From positions 25,436,727-25,500,726 of the forward strand of contig OY987245.1 of assembly GCA_963920765.1 (NCBI GenBank): 64,000 nt of DNA. The letters are read 5' to 3'. The translations under genes were made by a program, and so were the position numbers. The notes beneath the pieces are model-generated. The model searched no databases, was not told the origin of the DNA, and saw nothing but the letters and a program-made list of their open reading frames with translations. The DNA is from Ulota crispa (lineage: Eukaryota > Streptophyta > Bryopsida > Orthotrichales > Orthotrichaceae). How positions within the stretch are numbered: position 1 is the first letter of the stretch; every line of letters begins with the position of its first letter. Positions 22,908 to 34,866 of this stretch are shown one piece after another.

Positions 22908-25900
22908 ATGGGTGAAACGGCGGTTTCGTCGAGGAGCGTGCGAAGGTTACCCAGGCTTGTCGAGGAGCAGGTCAAGGATCCTGCGAAGGTAGTAAATGCC
23001 GAGGATGAAACGAAAGAAGCGGCGGAGAGGAGGGCATCGAAGAGAGGCCAGAGTGTGACGAGTAGTAAGCGTAAAGGAAAGCAGGCCGAGGAAGAAGTAG
23101 TGATGAGGGAGTTGATGGGCACCGATGTGGTGGACGCCGTGTCGCTTGAACTCGGATTGCTTGAGTTGAACGATGAGTGCAACGGGAATTCACGTGCTTC
23201 AGGAATTGTCTTGAACGCAGTGCCGCAGGAGTTTGTGGCAAACATGGAGAGGTCTCTCTCGCGAGGTGACGATGCCGCCGGTGCAAGCAGCAGGTGTGTT
23301 CTTGTCCTCTTCAAATTATGCTACGCTTTACTCCGAGCTTCAACCAGCAAGCTTCAGAGGAAGACTCGTGTGCTTTTTCAAGTTTTCACATCCAACTGAT
23401 CATTGCAAAACCATGAAATCCGTTTTGAGAGAACCACTAAAGGTAGTGTCTGGTGCAAGTGCATCGTTTTCTCATTGCGTGGAGTATCGGTATTTGCTCA
23501 GCGGCGAGGGAGACAAAGATGACAGCGTGATGGACCTTGAAAGCGCAGCAGAGCAAGGAGTTACAAGCAATGCTCTCAGTCGAAAGGATCCAGCATTTTT
23601 GGCTGAACTGATGCAAGAAATTCGAAGTGTGTACGTTTGGTTTTGTGTTTTCTAATTTGTATACGAAAGTCTTTGTTGAATGTTTGCTTGTAACAAAGAC
23701 TCACTGAATAACTGTCTTTGCAGAAGGCGGTGATTGGACAAAGCTCAAAAAATGTCATATGCAGGCATATTTGCGCCACCATGGGCTTCGCATTTCTGGT
23801 CGAAAAAAAGTTCTTGTGGATCGTATTGAACAGCACTTGAAGTAAGGTTTTTTCTTGCTTTTTTTGTCAGCCAAACTTTCTCAATTTATATTGCACCAAT
23901 GTAGCTAAGCGAGAACCTTTTCATTTGTGGTCTGCTTATTTTAGAATAAAAGAGGGGCAAGCACAAGACATACACCCGATATCGTCTTTTACCATCAATT
24001 GCAAAGGTAACAAACTCCAGCAAAAACAGCTCATATTTTCTGAAGGGTAGAGCCCATCTTTCCATTTCAATTCTGCCCATGCAAATGCTGTGTAGACCAA
24101 AAGAAGACATGCGATTCTATCTTTCGGCATGGGTGCTGTTTTTTACTCTTGTTTCCTTGCAGGTGACGCATGTCACGGAGACACTGTTTTCTTCTCGCAA
24201 ACGATTTTTGATATGTGAGCCGTTTCTCCCTTTTGGTTGGATTTTTGACCTGTTTTGCTTGTAGAGGTTGACGTTTGGCAAATTTTTTGATATAGCTTTG
24301 AGTTCTTTTGTTGTTGAGGCATTCTACTTTCACGGATGAGACTGCATGTAGTGGATACTATTTTTATTAAATACTTGTTCCAGAAGCTCAACCTCAAATA
24401 GGCATTATAATTTGACCTTGACATTGGGGTGGGTATGATATCGTTAAATAAAGTGCCAGTTGTCCACGCTTGGGAGAGCGTTGGGTTGCTGGCAAGGTTG
24501 TGCACGAGAGCTATGGCGCCGAAATTGGGCAACACACGTTTGTTGTGAGTAAAAGTTCAAAGTTTCCTTGTGTCCCTTCATTGGATTGCAATGTTTTGAC
24601 ATCCTAAGTACTCTGGTGTTGCCCACAATTATTTGTGTATTAGAACTGTTATTGGGGTAAATCTTTATGGTATTTTGTAATGTGCTAGATTGAGGTCTTG
24701 TGGAGCATAGGTATGAAACCCCTCCGCTTCATGAAACAACTTCAAATCAAAGGTCGCAAATTGTATAAATTTAACACTTTGAGACAGGTGTGAATTCCAA
24801 CCTCTCTTTATTTTTTTGTCAATACAAACATTTTTGCTTTTGAAAACTAACCTTACTTTTTGGCAAGTCATGTACTTACAAGGGTTGCTATGATGTGTAT
24901 TCTGTGACCACCACTAGAGCAGCCATGGATTGACGAAGAGGCTAGAAAAGAGGTGCTGGCCGAGAAGCATAGGCGAGGTGCAGAAGCTCGTAAATTTATT
25001 AAAAGTCAGCGTTGCAAAGGTCCGTATTTGCAAAGTGCTTTCTTCTACCTAATCAGTGTAGTTACTTCACCCAAATTTCAGCTATGTCATTTATCCTTTG
25101 TATTTGCTCGTCTCTCTCCTCCATGCTAGAGTTTCCTTCTTGGAGAGTCCTCCCAAAATGATCATAATCAAGACTCCCTTTTATATTCAACTTAGCTTTT
25201 GCCGGTCATTTTGTTTTACAAAATTTCCTCTCTTACAAAATTTTCACTCTAGTACTAATATTTCACATTTAACTAAATACATATTAATTTATGTATGTAT
25301 TTTCTTTTTATGCTCTTGAGCATTTTAAATTTCTCAATATTTTGCCTAAATTTTTTTCAAAGTTTTAGCATGTCCTCTGATTTGGGCATGTCTCTCAATA
25401 TTTTATAACCAATTTCTAATGTCTTGCAAGTACCTCCTAATGTTTTGCAAACCAAACTTTTTAGATTGTTAGTTATGGACTTCAAGATTTTGGATAGTCC
25501 ATATCATACTCATAAAATCACAATGACCTTTTAAATATTACATCTTCAATCTCTATGATATAATTATAATTAAAGAAAACAAGATAGATGTTGAGGTTGA
25601 GGTGATATTAGAGAGGGTGCACATAGTAATATTAAGCAAGTCACAATTTTTTTGCTTCTCTTTGCTTCACTTCATTGCTTTTCAGAATTTTGTGATTTTT
25701 GGGAAAGCATTGTACTTTCATGGTTTCACTTTTCTATTGCTATTACCAAATGATTTGAAACATTTTGGTACATTGAAATGTTTTTGGATTTCACAACAAT
25801 TCAAGTTATCAATACATGAAAATTCTAATAAAATTCCAATAGTGAATATCGCTAGTCTAGTTTAAAATCTTACTAGTAATAAGTCTCTTTATTGTTGTTG

Positions 25901-25931
25901 TTGGTTTTCTACAGAGGATCAAGGGTTATGA
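22908..25931 (+). CDS. SAP-domain nuclear protein (plant CCCH zinc finger 62-like family), about nine exons
   Basis: Exons by splice signals and family match: 22,908-23,293; 23,358-23,626; 23,724-23,841; 23,945-24,006; 24,163-24,214; 24,454-24,544; 24,689-24,787; 24,923-25,019; and a tentative short last exon 25,915-25,931. Joins from the second exon on keep frame. Exon 1 is charged and low-complexity, with a basic KRGQSVTSSKRKGK stretch. Exon 3 gives a SAP domain (DWTKLKKCHMQAYLRHHGLR, then GRKKVLVDRI), a DNA/RNA-binding helix pair. Later exons encode the conserved family tail: FTINCKGDACHGD, GKVVHESYGAEIGQHTF, EVLWSIG, QIKGRKLYKFNTLRQ and VLAEKHRRGAEAR. I recall this tail from plant proteins annotated as CCCH zinc finger protein 62-like. 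No C-x8-C-x5-C-x3-H finger is visible here. The start ATG at 22,908 follows an acceptor-like site. The 64-bp first intron and the last exon are the weakest joins. Without the last splice the frame ends at about 25,130. Confidence 0.78.
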
Positions 25932-27013
25932 ATATCTAAGCCAACTTCAAGAGTGCCTTCAAAAACCGAACACCACATAAACTCATCTTGCAATATGCCA
26001 ATGCAAAGTTCCATTCAACAAGATTTTCAACAGAAGGTTTATTTGGGCAATAACAATGTTGTAGCATCCTCTTGTTCATCACATCTTTTGTAAAAGTTTG
26101 TGCAACAACAAAGAGGAGAAGCTCTCATGCAACAGCATTGTGGTGGTGGCAAATGTGTGGGATGTGTAGTTATAAGAACAGCTCTTTTTGAGATAGTTAC
26201 CCAAGACATTAGTAGCATTTTTCATGGTTAGGGGTTATGACAATGCTTGAGCAAACATGAATAACTCACTCTCTAGACAGCAATGTACAAAACAAAAATA
26301 AAAAATACTAAGCACTTTTGACATTTTTTGAAGGAACCTTTAGTGGTGCTTGTGTGAGCGGTTTTGTCTTTTTTGTTGGCTTACCTTTTATGTTTTGAGG
26401 GTGATGATATTGGGAAAAGCATTTGGAAAAGGATGATATTGCTTTGGCAATGCTTCTAGAAAACATAAGCATTTTTGAGCTTCAAAAAAGATGGTCTCAA
26501 GCTTACAAGGGTTTGTTTTAAGAGATTTTTATTTTATTTTTTGACTTTTTTTATTTTTTGCAATTGTTGTTATCCTAAATGTGCCTCATATCATTTAATA
26601 GCACTCTTGTGTGTGCCCTCCCTCCAAATGAATGGTGTGGAATATTCCACACCATCTTTAGCTATAGGGACACTTGGCAAAATTTGTCAAAGAGTTTATG
26701 AAAGGGAGGCTCAGTTCAATGCTCATATGTCAATGTGTGGCTCACACATGTTAAGAAAAATAAAATATTTTTTTGGAATATCTTGAAAATGCAAGCACCC
26801 ACTTAGTCCTTTAAGTCCTTCACAAAGCATCATCACAAGGTTCTTAAACAAGAATATGAAATGAGTCAAATTACTAAATTACTCCTTAACTTATATAATG
26901 TAACTACTGTAATTCTTAATTTAAATAGCTTGAGCATCAACAAGGGTAAATCCTTACCTCAAGATATATCAGGTAGAATCAGCATCCTCATCCTCCATGC
27001 AGTTCAGAAGTAA
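25932..27013. other. Region downstream of the SAP-domain gene, no further gene
   Basis: It probably includes the 3' UTR of the upstream gene. A perfect 24-bp palindrome lies at 26,632-26,655. No other recognisable feature; a 103-codon open frame at 26,475-26,786 is AT-rich and has no recognisable similarity. Confidence 0.45.
26632..26655. repeat. Perfect 24-bp palindrome
   Basis: The sequence is its own reverse complement across 24 bases, centred on the AATATT at 26,641-26,646, with arms ATGGTGTGG and CCACACCAT. It could be a protein dimer site or a chance cruciform. Confidence 0.85.
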
Positions 27014-27282
27014 AAAGCAAAGACCCATCAAATATTATGGATCAAGTGTGACACGATTAAGATCAAGTAGCAATGCTCACAAATATAACAAACATATCCA
27101 CAAAGCAAAGACCCATCAAATATTTTGGATCAAGTGTGACACAATTAAGATCAAGTAGCAATGCTCACAAATATAACAAACATATCCACAAAGCAAAGAC
27201 CCATCAAATATTTTGGATCAAGTGTGACACAATTAAGATCAAGTAGCAATGCTTACAAATATAACAAACATATCCACAAAGC
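27014..27282 (+). repeat. Tandem repeat, 88-bp unit, three copies
   Basis: Copies begin at 27,014, 27,102 and 27,190 with AAAGCAAAGACCCATCAAAT and end CATATCCAC. The second and third copies are nearly identical; the first differs at ATTATGG versus ATTTTGG and CACGATT versus CACAATT. The near-identity suggests recent expansion. Confidence 0.96.
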
Positions 27283-27615
27283 TCTGAAAATTTGAGAGAT
27301 TCTTAGCCCTAATACAAGCATAAGAATTATAGAGGGAAGAGGTTAGAAGCTTGAAGTTGGAAATTTTCTCCAAGAGGGTATATGCCTCACATGTGCCCAT
27401 CCTAAACATCCAATCAAACCAATGTTAATTGAGAGAGGTTGTAGCAAAAATATGTAAAGCAACCAGTAACTAGCAAACCCTCCAATAATTAATATAATAC
27501 TAAACCTATGTTGCAGTGGATTGAGAAGCAGCCATGATGTGAAAAGCACAGTAGTTGCCTAAGCTTGCGTATGGTACATTCTTGTTGCCAGCGTATAAGA
27601 AAACGACCTCATACT

Positions 27616-27747
27616 CCTAGGATCTTTGTGTATTATAAGGAACCGTAGAATAGCATGTTCTGTATTGGTGTATAGACACGCTTAGGATCTTTGTGTATTA
27701 TAAGGAGCCGTAGAATAGCATGTTCTGTATTGGTGTATAGACACGCT
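27616..27747 (+). repeat. Tandem duplication, 65-bp unit, two copies
   Basis: Units start with TAGGATCTTTGTGTATTATA at 27,618 and 27,683. They differ at one visible position (GGAACCG versus GGAGCCG). A few bases of a third unit follow (CTTAG). Confidence 0.96.
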
Positions 27748-29310
27748 TAGAGCATAGACAAGCCAAAGTACTAGCGTGATCAACAAATAAACTTTTGCAC
27801 ACAAAGACTATTTACAGCGTGTGAGCAGAGGAACAAAAAGGCAGAGTTGAAAATTCAGAATTGACCTTGTCATGTATAGAAATCCCAAGTGATTAAAGCA
27901 ATATACGTAACCCTAACCACAACCAAGCTTATACACCTTGAGGTTTAAAAAAAGAGATTTGTGCAAATACACATCAGATTAGTAAAAAAGCAAAAGTAGA
28001 CAAAATTACTACTAGCTTGATACTTTTTTATAAGAAATGTAACTTAACATTTGCAATGAGGCCGGAAGGTCATGTGTGTTGCTCATGGAGCAGAAACTAT
28101 AAACCCTCCCTAATTTGAAATTTGTCACTCATCAATTATTATGCAAGATGAACTATGTCATTACTCAAGTATAGTACCTTCTCTATGCTACAAGTTCATA
28201 GAGCAAGTATAAATACACAAGAAGAACCATAACTAGTTCTTCTATGTTTTGGCATGGCATTAAAGCTATGTTCAAGTTATGCTTTCACCAGTATTCAACC
28301 ACTGAATTAGTCTATAGACTATCTCCATTACTAGCAATTGTCAGGAGTCCAGAGACTAACACTTGTATTGGAATCATGAAAAAGAAAAAGAAATAAAAAT
28401 AAGCAACTTTTTTCTTTTTCTTTTTTTTTTTCAAGATGAAGTTCATGAATGATACCAAAAGAGAGGGAAAAGCAACCTCTCTTTAGGCTACTGAATGTTA
28501 TGCTACTCTTCTTAATTGTTCAACTCATAAAAGAATCTAAGAAAATGGCAAAATATATTATGGCCAGAGTATAGATTATAGGCAAAAATCCTCATTTTTG
28601 CAAGTTTTTGTTATTTTGTCCATCCCTACATGAATAATTTTTGTACATGAACTAGTTCAAAGTCTTGCACAAATTTGATGAACCACCCAATGATCAAGCT
28701 AGTCACATAATAGACAATAATTATAATTGCTTTCTACGCACAAGTTGATGTATTTCATCTGTTGCAATTTCATTTGTTGCAAGCCTAGTTTACACCAAGG
28801 GGGCAACATCCAACGTGGCGCATGACATAGTTGATGGATTATATTTTAAACTTTTCCATGGAAATATTATAATCTTCAAAGTACTTGAATGTTGGTATAC
28901 AAAGGAATTTTGGTAGAATCTTCAAGTTCCATGGAGATTATATGTCTCTATTTTGTGTGAAGGAGCTCAATTGTTTTATCCACAAAGTTATATTTTATAC
29001 CGCCATTTGATGTGAAAGAACACCCTTGCGTGATTGTACCATGATAAGTAATCCTTGAGTTATCATTACCCCTTGTTGTGGTTAAACTTCTTGTTTCATT
29101 ATGTTGAAGTGTTTCATTATGCTTGCCTTAATCTTATTTTTCAATGTGATGTAGTTTGTGCTAGTGTTAAATGTTTTGAATATAGTTCATTGATTGCTTT
29201 ATATTCTAGCAATTGCATTATATTGTGTTAATCAAATACTTTACTTGTGGGTGCACCCCTATGTACCTACACATACTCAATGTTCTTTAGTTTTCTTATT
29301 ATCACAAGCA
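27748..29310. other. AT-rich DNA up to the CACTA insertion site, no gene
   Basis: No supported gene. At 28,375-28,433 a purine run (GAAAAAGAAAAAG) is followed by a pyrimidine run (CTTTTTCTTTTTT), giving a simple-sequence inverted repeat that could fold. Confidence 0.5.
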
Positions 29311-29313
29311 CAA
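29311..29313. repeat. Left target-site duplication CAA of the CACTA element
   Basis: The trinucleotide CAA directly precedes the left terminus and is repeated at 54,189-54,191 directly after the right terminus. A 3-bp duplication is the hallmark of CACTA transposition. Confidence 0.9.
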
Positions 29314-29326
29314 CACTAGTAGAAAA
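29314..29326 (+). repeat. Left terminal inverted repeat
   Basis: CACTAGTAGAAAA. Two ATCAAC motifs follow within about 40 bp, possible subterminal binding sites of the companion protein. Confidence 0.93.
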
Positions 29327-32300
29327 TGCCTGAAAAATCAACAAAAAATCAACAAGCTTCTATTGATTATGGTACTTTATTTTTGAGAATGACAATTTCC
29401 ACAGAGTTCTATAAAAAGTGAATGACCTATTCTTCAAAATTTGTTAATTGGGGTAGTTGTGATCTATTGAAAACTTGTATTGTGTCAAAAATGGTGTTAA
29501 TTATAGTTAACAGTTCACAACATGCATTCACATTGCCACCATGCCAACATAATTAAGCTGAATGAATTTTAATATGGGAAGATGTGATCCCCAAACATGT
29601 GAATAAGCCCAATAGCTCATTAGTTGAATGAGCTCAAAAACCACATTTGACACTATGGAGGTAGACAGTAATACACAGAAAAATCCAGTACAAATTTATT
29701 AAAGTGCTTATGCGAAAGGACAATTTCTCCAGTCGTGCCATACTACATGAATTGCAGTACTTGATAAAGTACATTCAGGAATACTGAAAGCTAATTTTGC
29801 ACTTTTAATTGACTGTGTCGTCCCAATTCAGCCCCCTCTGACAGGTTTCCAAACACTGCTGTTTGTATGCACTCATAACCAACAAATGGCCTGCACAATC
29901 AACAAAAGGTTTTACAAAACATGAATCCTTACATTGGCGTGTAGAACAAATAAAAAAAAAAGGTACCAAATGCAAAGTTACTAGTACTTGATTGTTATGT
30001 CATTTCACATCAGATGAGCTTATTATTTCAAGCATGTGAAGAATGAGTCTTTCACAACACGCCTTTGCCGTTTGCGTATTATACAACAATGACCACCTCA
30101 TTTTGACCATCATTGTTATCGTATTTATTGCTTTAGATCTACCCTCTATAAAATTCAAACAAAATCTCTCAACACCTTTGTAAGTCCCCTCACTACGTCA
30201 CTCATGTAACATTAAGCCCGTCTGGTTTTGGAATTTCAGTATTCCATTCCACAACCCGTATCTTTGTTCTGCCGTACATCACTGTTATTTTACAGTAGCA
30301 TCTCCCTCTTCTCAAGAATCAGCCCTCATCGTAACTGTCGTAAGAACTAACTACACAAAAACTAGGCTATTCCTAAAATTCAGAAACATTCAGTTTCTAA
30401 GGTGCATGGACACTGAGAGTCTTCATTAGCATTGTCTCGCAACTCTTCAAATAACAGACAACGTACAACTCCAAACATGTCACTCTTCCCTCCTTCAAGA
30501 ACAAGATGTATTTGGTACAAGCAATTGCCACACCCCAATCCTTCCTACCCCTAACACACGACATGAGATCTTCCTACACATTTCACGTATGCTCTCAAAC
30601 AATGTGCAATACACGTGAAAACTTGTAATGAGAAATATCGTACACCAACTACGTCAGGACAGACGTACCTGATATATAAAATAATCATGCTATTCACAAG
30701 AAACTCCTGTGCATCAAACACTTATTCCCATAGCACCGTCCGATCCACAGCCCTGCACTGATGCATCATATTCAACACACTCATGCGTCTTATCTGTCAT
30801 GCTCGTGCACACAAAAAAGATTTCCTTCCACTACTAATCAACGACCTCAGTATATGCTGCCATGAAGTGACATGAAGTCAAAACTGGGTCTGATCATCGG
30901 TTCAGAGTCTGCCATGAATATTTTCCTCACTTGAGTGAGATTTACCGTCCCAAGCCATAACTTCAAAAGCCAACACGTAGATACCTGTTGTTCCCGATCT
31001 CAAATTCCTGGTGATTGCGGATGCAACGACATCACCGGCAGCTCCCTCTCAAACTTCGCTTCTCTGCATCATAGACGGCAGAAATACAGTGTCTCAGAAT
31101 TTCCATGAAAACCCTATTCTTCATATACAAAACCTTACTCCACATATAAAATTGCACAACTTCTCACTTCCTCCGAGTTTGGTATTACTCCTGGAAAATA
31201 CCGAATTCCTCAAACTTCTCAAGCTCTTCTTCATGGAAACGTAGTAATTGTACAGTTCTAAAAAGACATGACACCCTTATCAAAAATATTGCCACTTCAT
31301 CCCCACTCCGGACGCGTCGGTTTCACTAGCGACTAGTACGTCCTGCATTCGTTATTTGCATACGTATGCCTAAATTTGAAGGCTAATACAAATGTACCTC
31401 CACTTCCAGTTCTGAAGCACCATCAAGAACATGTCCCTCATCTTCCATGACAAACCAAAACCTTTGGTGCCAAAAACCGTCGTCATGTCAATGTCTGTTC
31501 ACCTTCCACCCTCACATCCACTGCAATCTTCCTTGCTTCTTGAAATTGCATTCATCACGGGCATCAGTTCACTCAGAATATCCAAGATCATCAGATAGTG
31601 CACAACTGCACTTGCACTCTACAAGCTTACCACAAGAACACATCAGGAACTTTCGCTGGAAACATAAGTTTTTGAAGAATGATACAAAACTGCACGCACT
31701 TCACTATGGGAAGCGACTATGTCTGCTTAGAAGCCTCCCTCCATAATCCTCGATGGAAACCACTTTACAAATCCTAAACGAACACTGCGCACACACCACA
31801 AACCAGCTATACCTACTTGCAATACATTCCCAAATACTGCATCTGGGCTCAAAGCGTTCCAAGAGGACCCTGTCTGTTTGGTAAACGTACACAAACATTT
31901 CCTAATCATCACACAAGCAGTTCGACATGCAGGTTTTCTCATCAATAGTATACAGTCACTATAATCAAGTCCAATTGACAAAACTTCACCTAGTACACAT
32001 AGAATGCTCACAGCATTTCCCCAACACACTAACAAAACTGAAATACCAGTCACATCAAACATGAAGAAAGTTGCACCTGCATTTCTGAAGCGACAATGCC
32101 GCTCCTCCTGACTCCACCATGACGTTTGACATTGAGCACCGCCGGACATCCTTCCATAATATATTGCACTCATCCAACAAGGAAAACTTGTGGTTTACAT
32201 TTTCTACAGAAAGAGGGGACAACACTCACAAAGTCAATAACCTATTAAATACAAAGACCACAGCATTTCTCTGCCCTTCCTCTTTCTTGAGCAACTGGTA

Positions 32301-32781
32301 CTGCTCTGCACAGCAAAAACTCTAATATTACCCAACTAGCATACTCTGGTATCACTTACAAACACACTTACACCGACATAAAAGAACCATAAATCCACTT
32401 AATTAAACCGTCTGAAGCCATGACATCGACTCAGTCTTACTTGCACATAGCCGTAGTCACACATAACTCCAAAATAAACATACTCATACGCAGAAAAATT
32501 GTAACAAGACATACAACTTCTAGCACGTTATACGTAACGGTAACTGCGTACAAATTTCACATACTAGCTCTTAGGCCATACCAAAGACAAATGCATTCTC
32601 CACCAGAAACACCACTCTCAGAATGTAATGCCATAGTTTTTACATTAGCGCCATTTACACAGAGGCTACGGTTTGTCAATACTTCCAATTCCTCCACTCG
32701 ACATAATGAATCCCTATGTTTAAAATTATACGGCACAGGAAAAAAAAAAGATACACTTACTCAAGGTCAATGCTCATGGCG
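29327..32781. other. Left subterminal region of the CACTA element, no gene
   Basis: About 3.4 kb between the left terminus and the 3' end of the transposase gene. The plus strand is rich in C over G for most of 29.8-32.7 kb (for example 20 C and 7 G in 30,481-30,540). Open frames up to 162 codons occur on both strands but show no recognisable domains and overlap each other, so I do not call genes. It may hold a long 3' UTR and subterminal transposase sites. Confidence 0.5.
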
Positions 32782-33690
32782 TCAGTCGCTGTCTTCGGAA
32801 GACTCCCCCACATCTCTATCAAAAAACGCAGCTGCATCTTCACCTGCGTCTCCGAGAACTTCATTGATTCCTACGCTCCTGCCGGTATTGATGGGGACTG
32901 ATTCATAGCGCTGGTTCTCGGTCGATGCAGACAGTCCTTCATACTCTTCATTTTCCCCCATCCTGAACAACTCAGGTTCTCCTTCTTCGTCCAATTCATT
33001 GTCGACTCTTCGACCTCTCACCTCATTCCGCAGTATTATCTTCCACCCTAGTTTTTCTTCAACATTCGAGAAGAACACCTGATCACAATGGATGGGGAAA
33101 GCAAATGACTCGTATCCAAAAGGTAAAAGCGAGTTGAAATCTGCCATAGTCAATCCCCATTCGTCTTTTATCACAGTGGCATTTCTACCTCAATAGTTTG
33201 CTCTCACCCATTCACAAACAAACAAGAGAGTGCAATGTCTTTCATAATTGAGCTCTACTATCTCCAAAATTTGCCCGATGTACTCCAGAGACGCATGAAC
33301 AGGGTTTGCATCTCGTATGCCCGATCGACAAGGTCTTCGAAACACCGCAACTACACCTGAATTGCATGTCTTAGTTATGTTCTCCTCGACACTCTTCATC
33401 GACACTCTTCACTCTGTAGTGGTATCCATATGCGTACATACTTCTAAACTTGCGTGCAAGTAAAGAAGGTCTGTTACAAAAGTCTTCAACCTCATCTGTA
33501 ACCGGCAATCCCCCCTCCTTGTCATTGATTACTTGTATCTTCAACCATTCAGCAAACACTGGTGTTTCATGTAGATCAGCAAGGTAAGGAACTGTCATTC
33601 TTCCGTTTCGAAGGAGATGTCATCTTCGAAACTCAGCTCGTAAAGCACTTCTTTCTTGGCATGCAGCGGTGTATGCTCTGCAACACATTA
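32782..33690 (-). pseudogene. 3' exon of the transposase: DUF4216 region
   Basis: An acceptor lies near 33,681. Order on the minus strand: VFAEWLKIQVIND, RPSLLARKFRSMYAYGYHYR, KTCNSGVVAVF, YIGQILEIVELNY, LLFVCEW and FAFPIHCDQVFF, the DUF4216 signature (NSGV, YYGxIxxIxELxY, FxCxW, PFxxxxQAxQVFY). The frame changes at the TCGACACTCTTCA duplication (33,386-33,398 and 33,399-33,411), and a TGA lies at 33,190-33,192. An acidic tail (DVGESSEDSD) ends at the stop at 32,782-32,784. Confidence 0.88.
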
Positions 33691-33970
33691 TCACACATGA
33701 ATTAATGGTAGCTGTAATGCAAAAACAGATTAAGTAACATCTCTCAACATAACAAATGGTGGAAAGAATATGTGTACTATAACGACCTGTCACATTTCTG
33801 TTCAATTACTCTGACTTACTCATCACGCCTATAATCAGACAAAGAGTTTTAATGCTTCACATTGTCACTTCAGACCGTCTCAGCTTGAATACTTACGTCT
33901 ATGTGCATATCAAGTATTTGAATCCTTGCAAATATTTAAATTGAGAAAAAAAAAAAAAATGGTGACATTC

Positions 33971-34866
33971 TCAAATTCTGTATGGCGCCAACGGACTTGC
34001 ATTGTCCAGCACAAATTCGTGCATAACCTTGCACAGATCTTCAGATACTACCCTCCGTTTCCCTTTGCCCTCTGGGATTTCATCTGCCATTATAGGGTCC
34101 TCCTTGTCATCCCACACGCATCGAGAGGTAATGTTGTACTCTGCCATGTACTCCGTTATGAATCCCAACGCTTGCTCAGTTTCATACCCTGCAGCAACAT
34201 TTCCTTCGGGTTTTGCTAGATTCCTAACAAACCCTTTCAACGTCTTGAAGTACCGTTCATACGATTACATCCACCTTGTATGAACGGGGCCAAGAAGGAA
34301 AAGCTCTTCCACTAAATGATTAGGAAAATGGGACATAATATCAAAAAATGAAGGTGGCATCTCCTTCTCTAACAAGCACATGGTTTCCGCACAGTCCGCC
34401 AACAAGTCCTGCTTACTGTCAGCATCTACCGTTTTGGCATAGATTTTCCTGAAAACTCTACTTACGCGAATTACAGCTCCGGCTAACGACTTGTTCGAAA
34501 TATTTCGTAAACAGACTGGTAATATTTGCTGGAGGAGAACATGAAAGTCATGTGACTTGAGACCACTAAGTTTCCCTTTGCTGATTTTTGTGTGCAATGC
34601 GCTTGAATAATGACTTGGAGTTCGCAAAGATTGCAATACCCCTAACACTTTCCCTTTATCTGCAAATGATAAAACATATGGCAAATCTGGCATGTAGTAC
34701 CTATCATGGCTGACTCTTTGCAGATGAAGGGAAGGTCTGATGTTTCGTGCATGCATGTCTGCTCTAACCGCAGGGGAGTCTTTCTCGCCGAATAACGTCT
34801 TGAGAATGTTCTCGCACAGGTTTTCTCACCGTGCATAGGGTCCAACCCATGCCGCACCATCAACAC
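33971..34866 (-). pseudogene. Middle exon of the transposase: DUF4218 region
   Basis: The exon opens after an acceptor (GCGCAG) at 34,866 with VRHGLDPMH, the RHNLDVMHIEKN motif of the family. DUF4218 follows: LKSHDFHVLLQQILPVCLR, MPPSFFDIMSHFPNHLVEEL, GPVHTRWM (34,265-34,756), then KGFVRNLAKPEGNVAAGY (33,971-34,240). One base is missing in the T4 run at 34,821-34,824 relative to the expected frame. A TAA at 34,265-34,267 breaks the RWM-YERY junction while both sides stay in the same frame. The 3' splice site of this exon is unclear. Confidence 0.9.

Noticed and set aside
22892..23314. 140-codon minus-strand frame opposite the first exon of the SAP-domain gene
   Set aside because: Serine-rich shadow of a GC-richer coding exon; no domain and no splice or promoter evidence.
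27014..27282. CRISPR-like array
   Set aside because: The copies are directly adjacent 88-bp units without spacers, and the context is a plant genome.
31727..32173. 148-codon minus-strand frame in the left CACTA arm
   Set aside because: Cysteine-rich, no recognisable motif, overlapped by plus-strand frames; the strand bias of the region favours long frames by chance.
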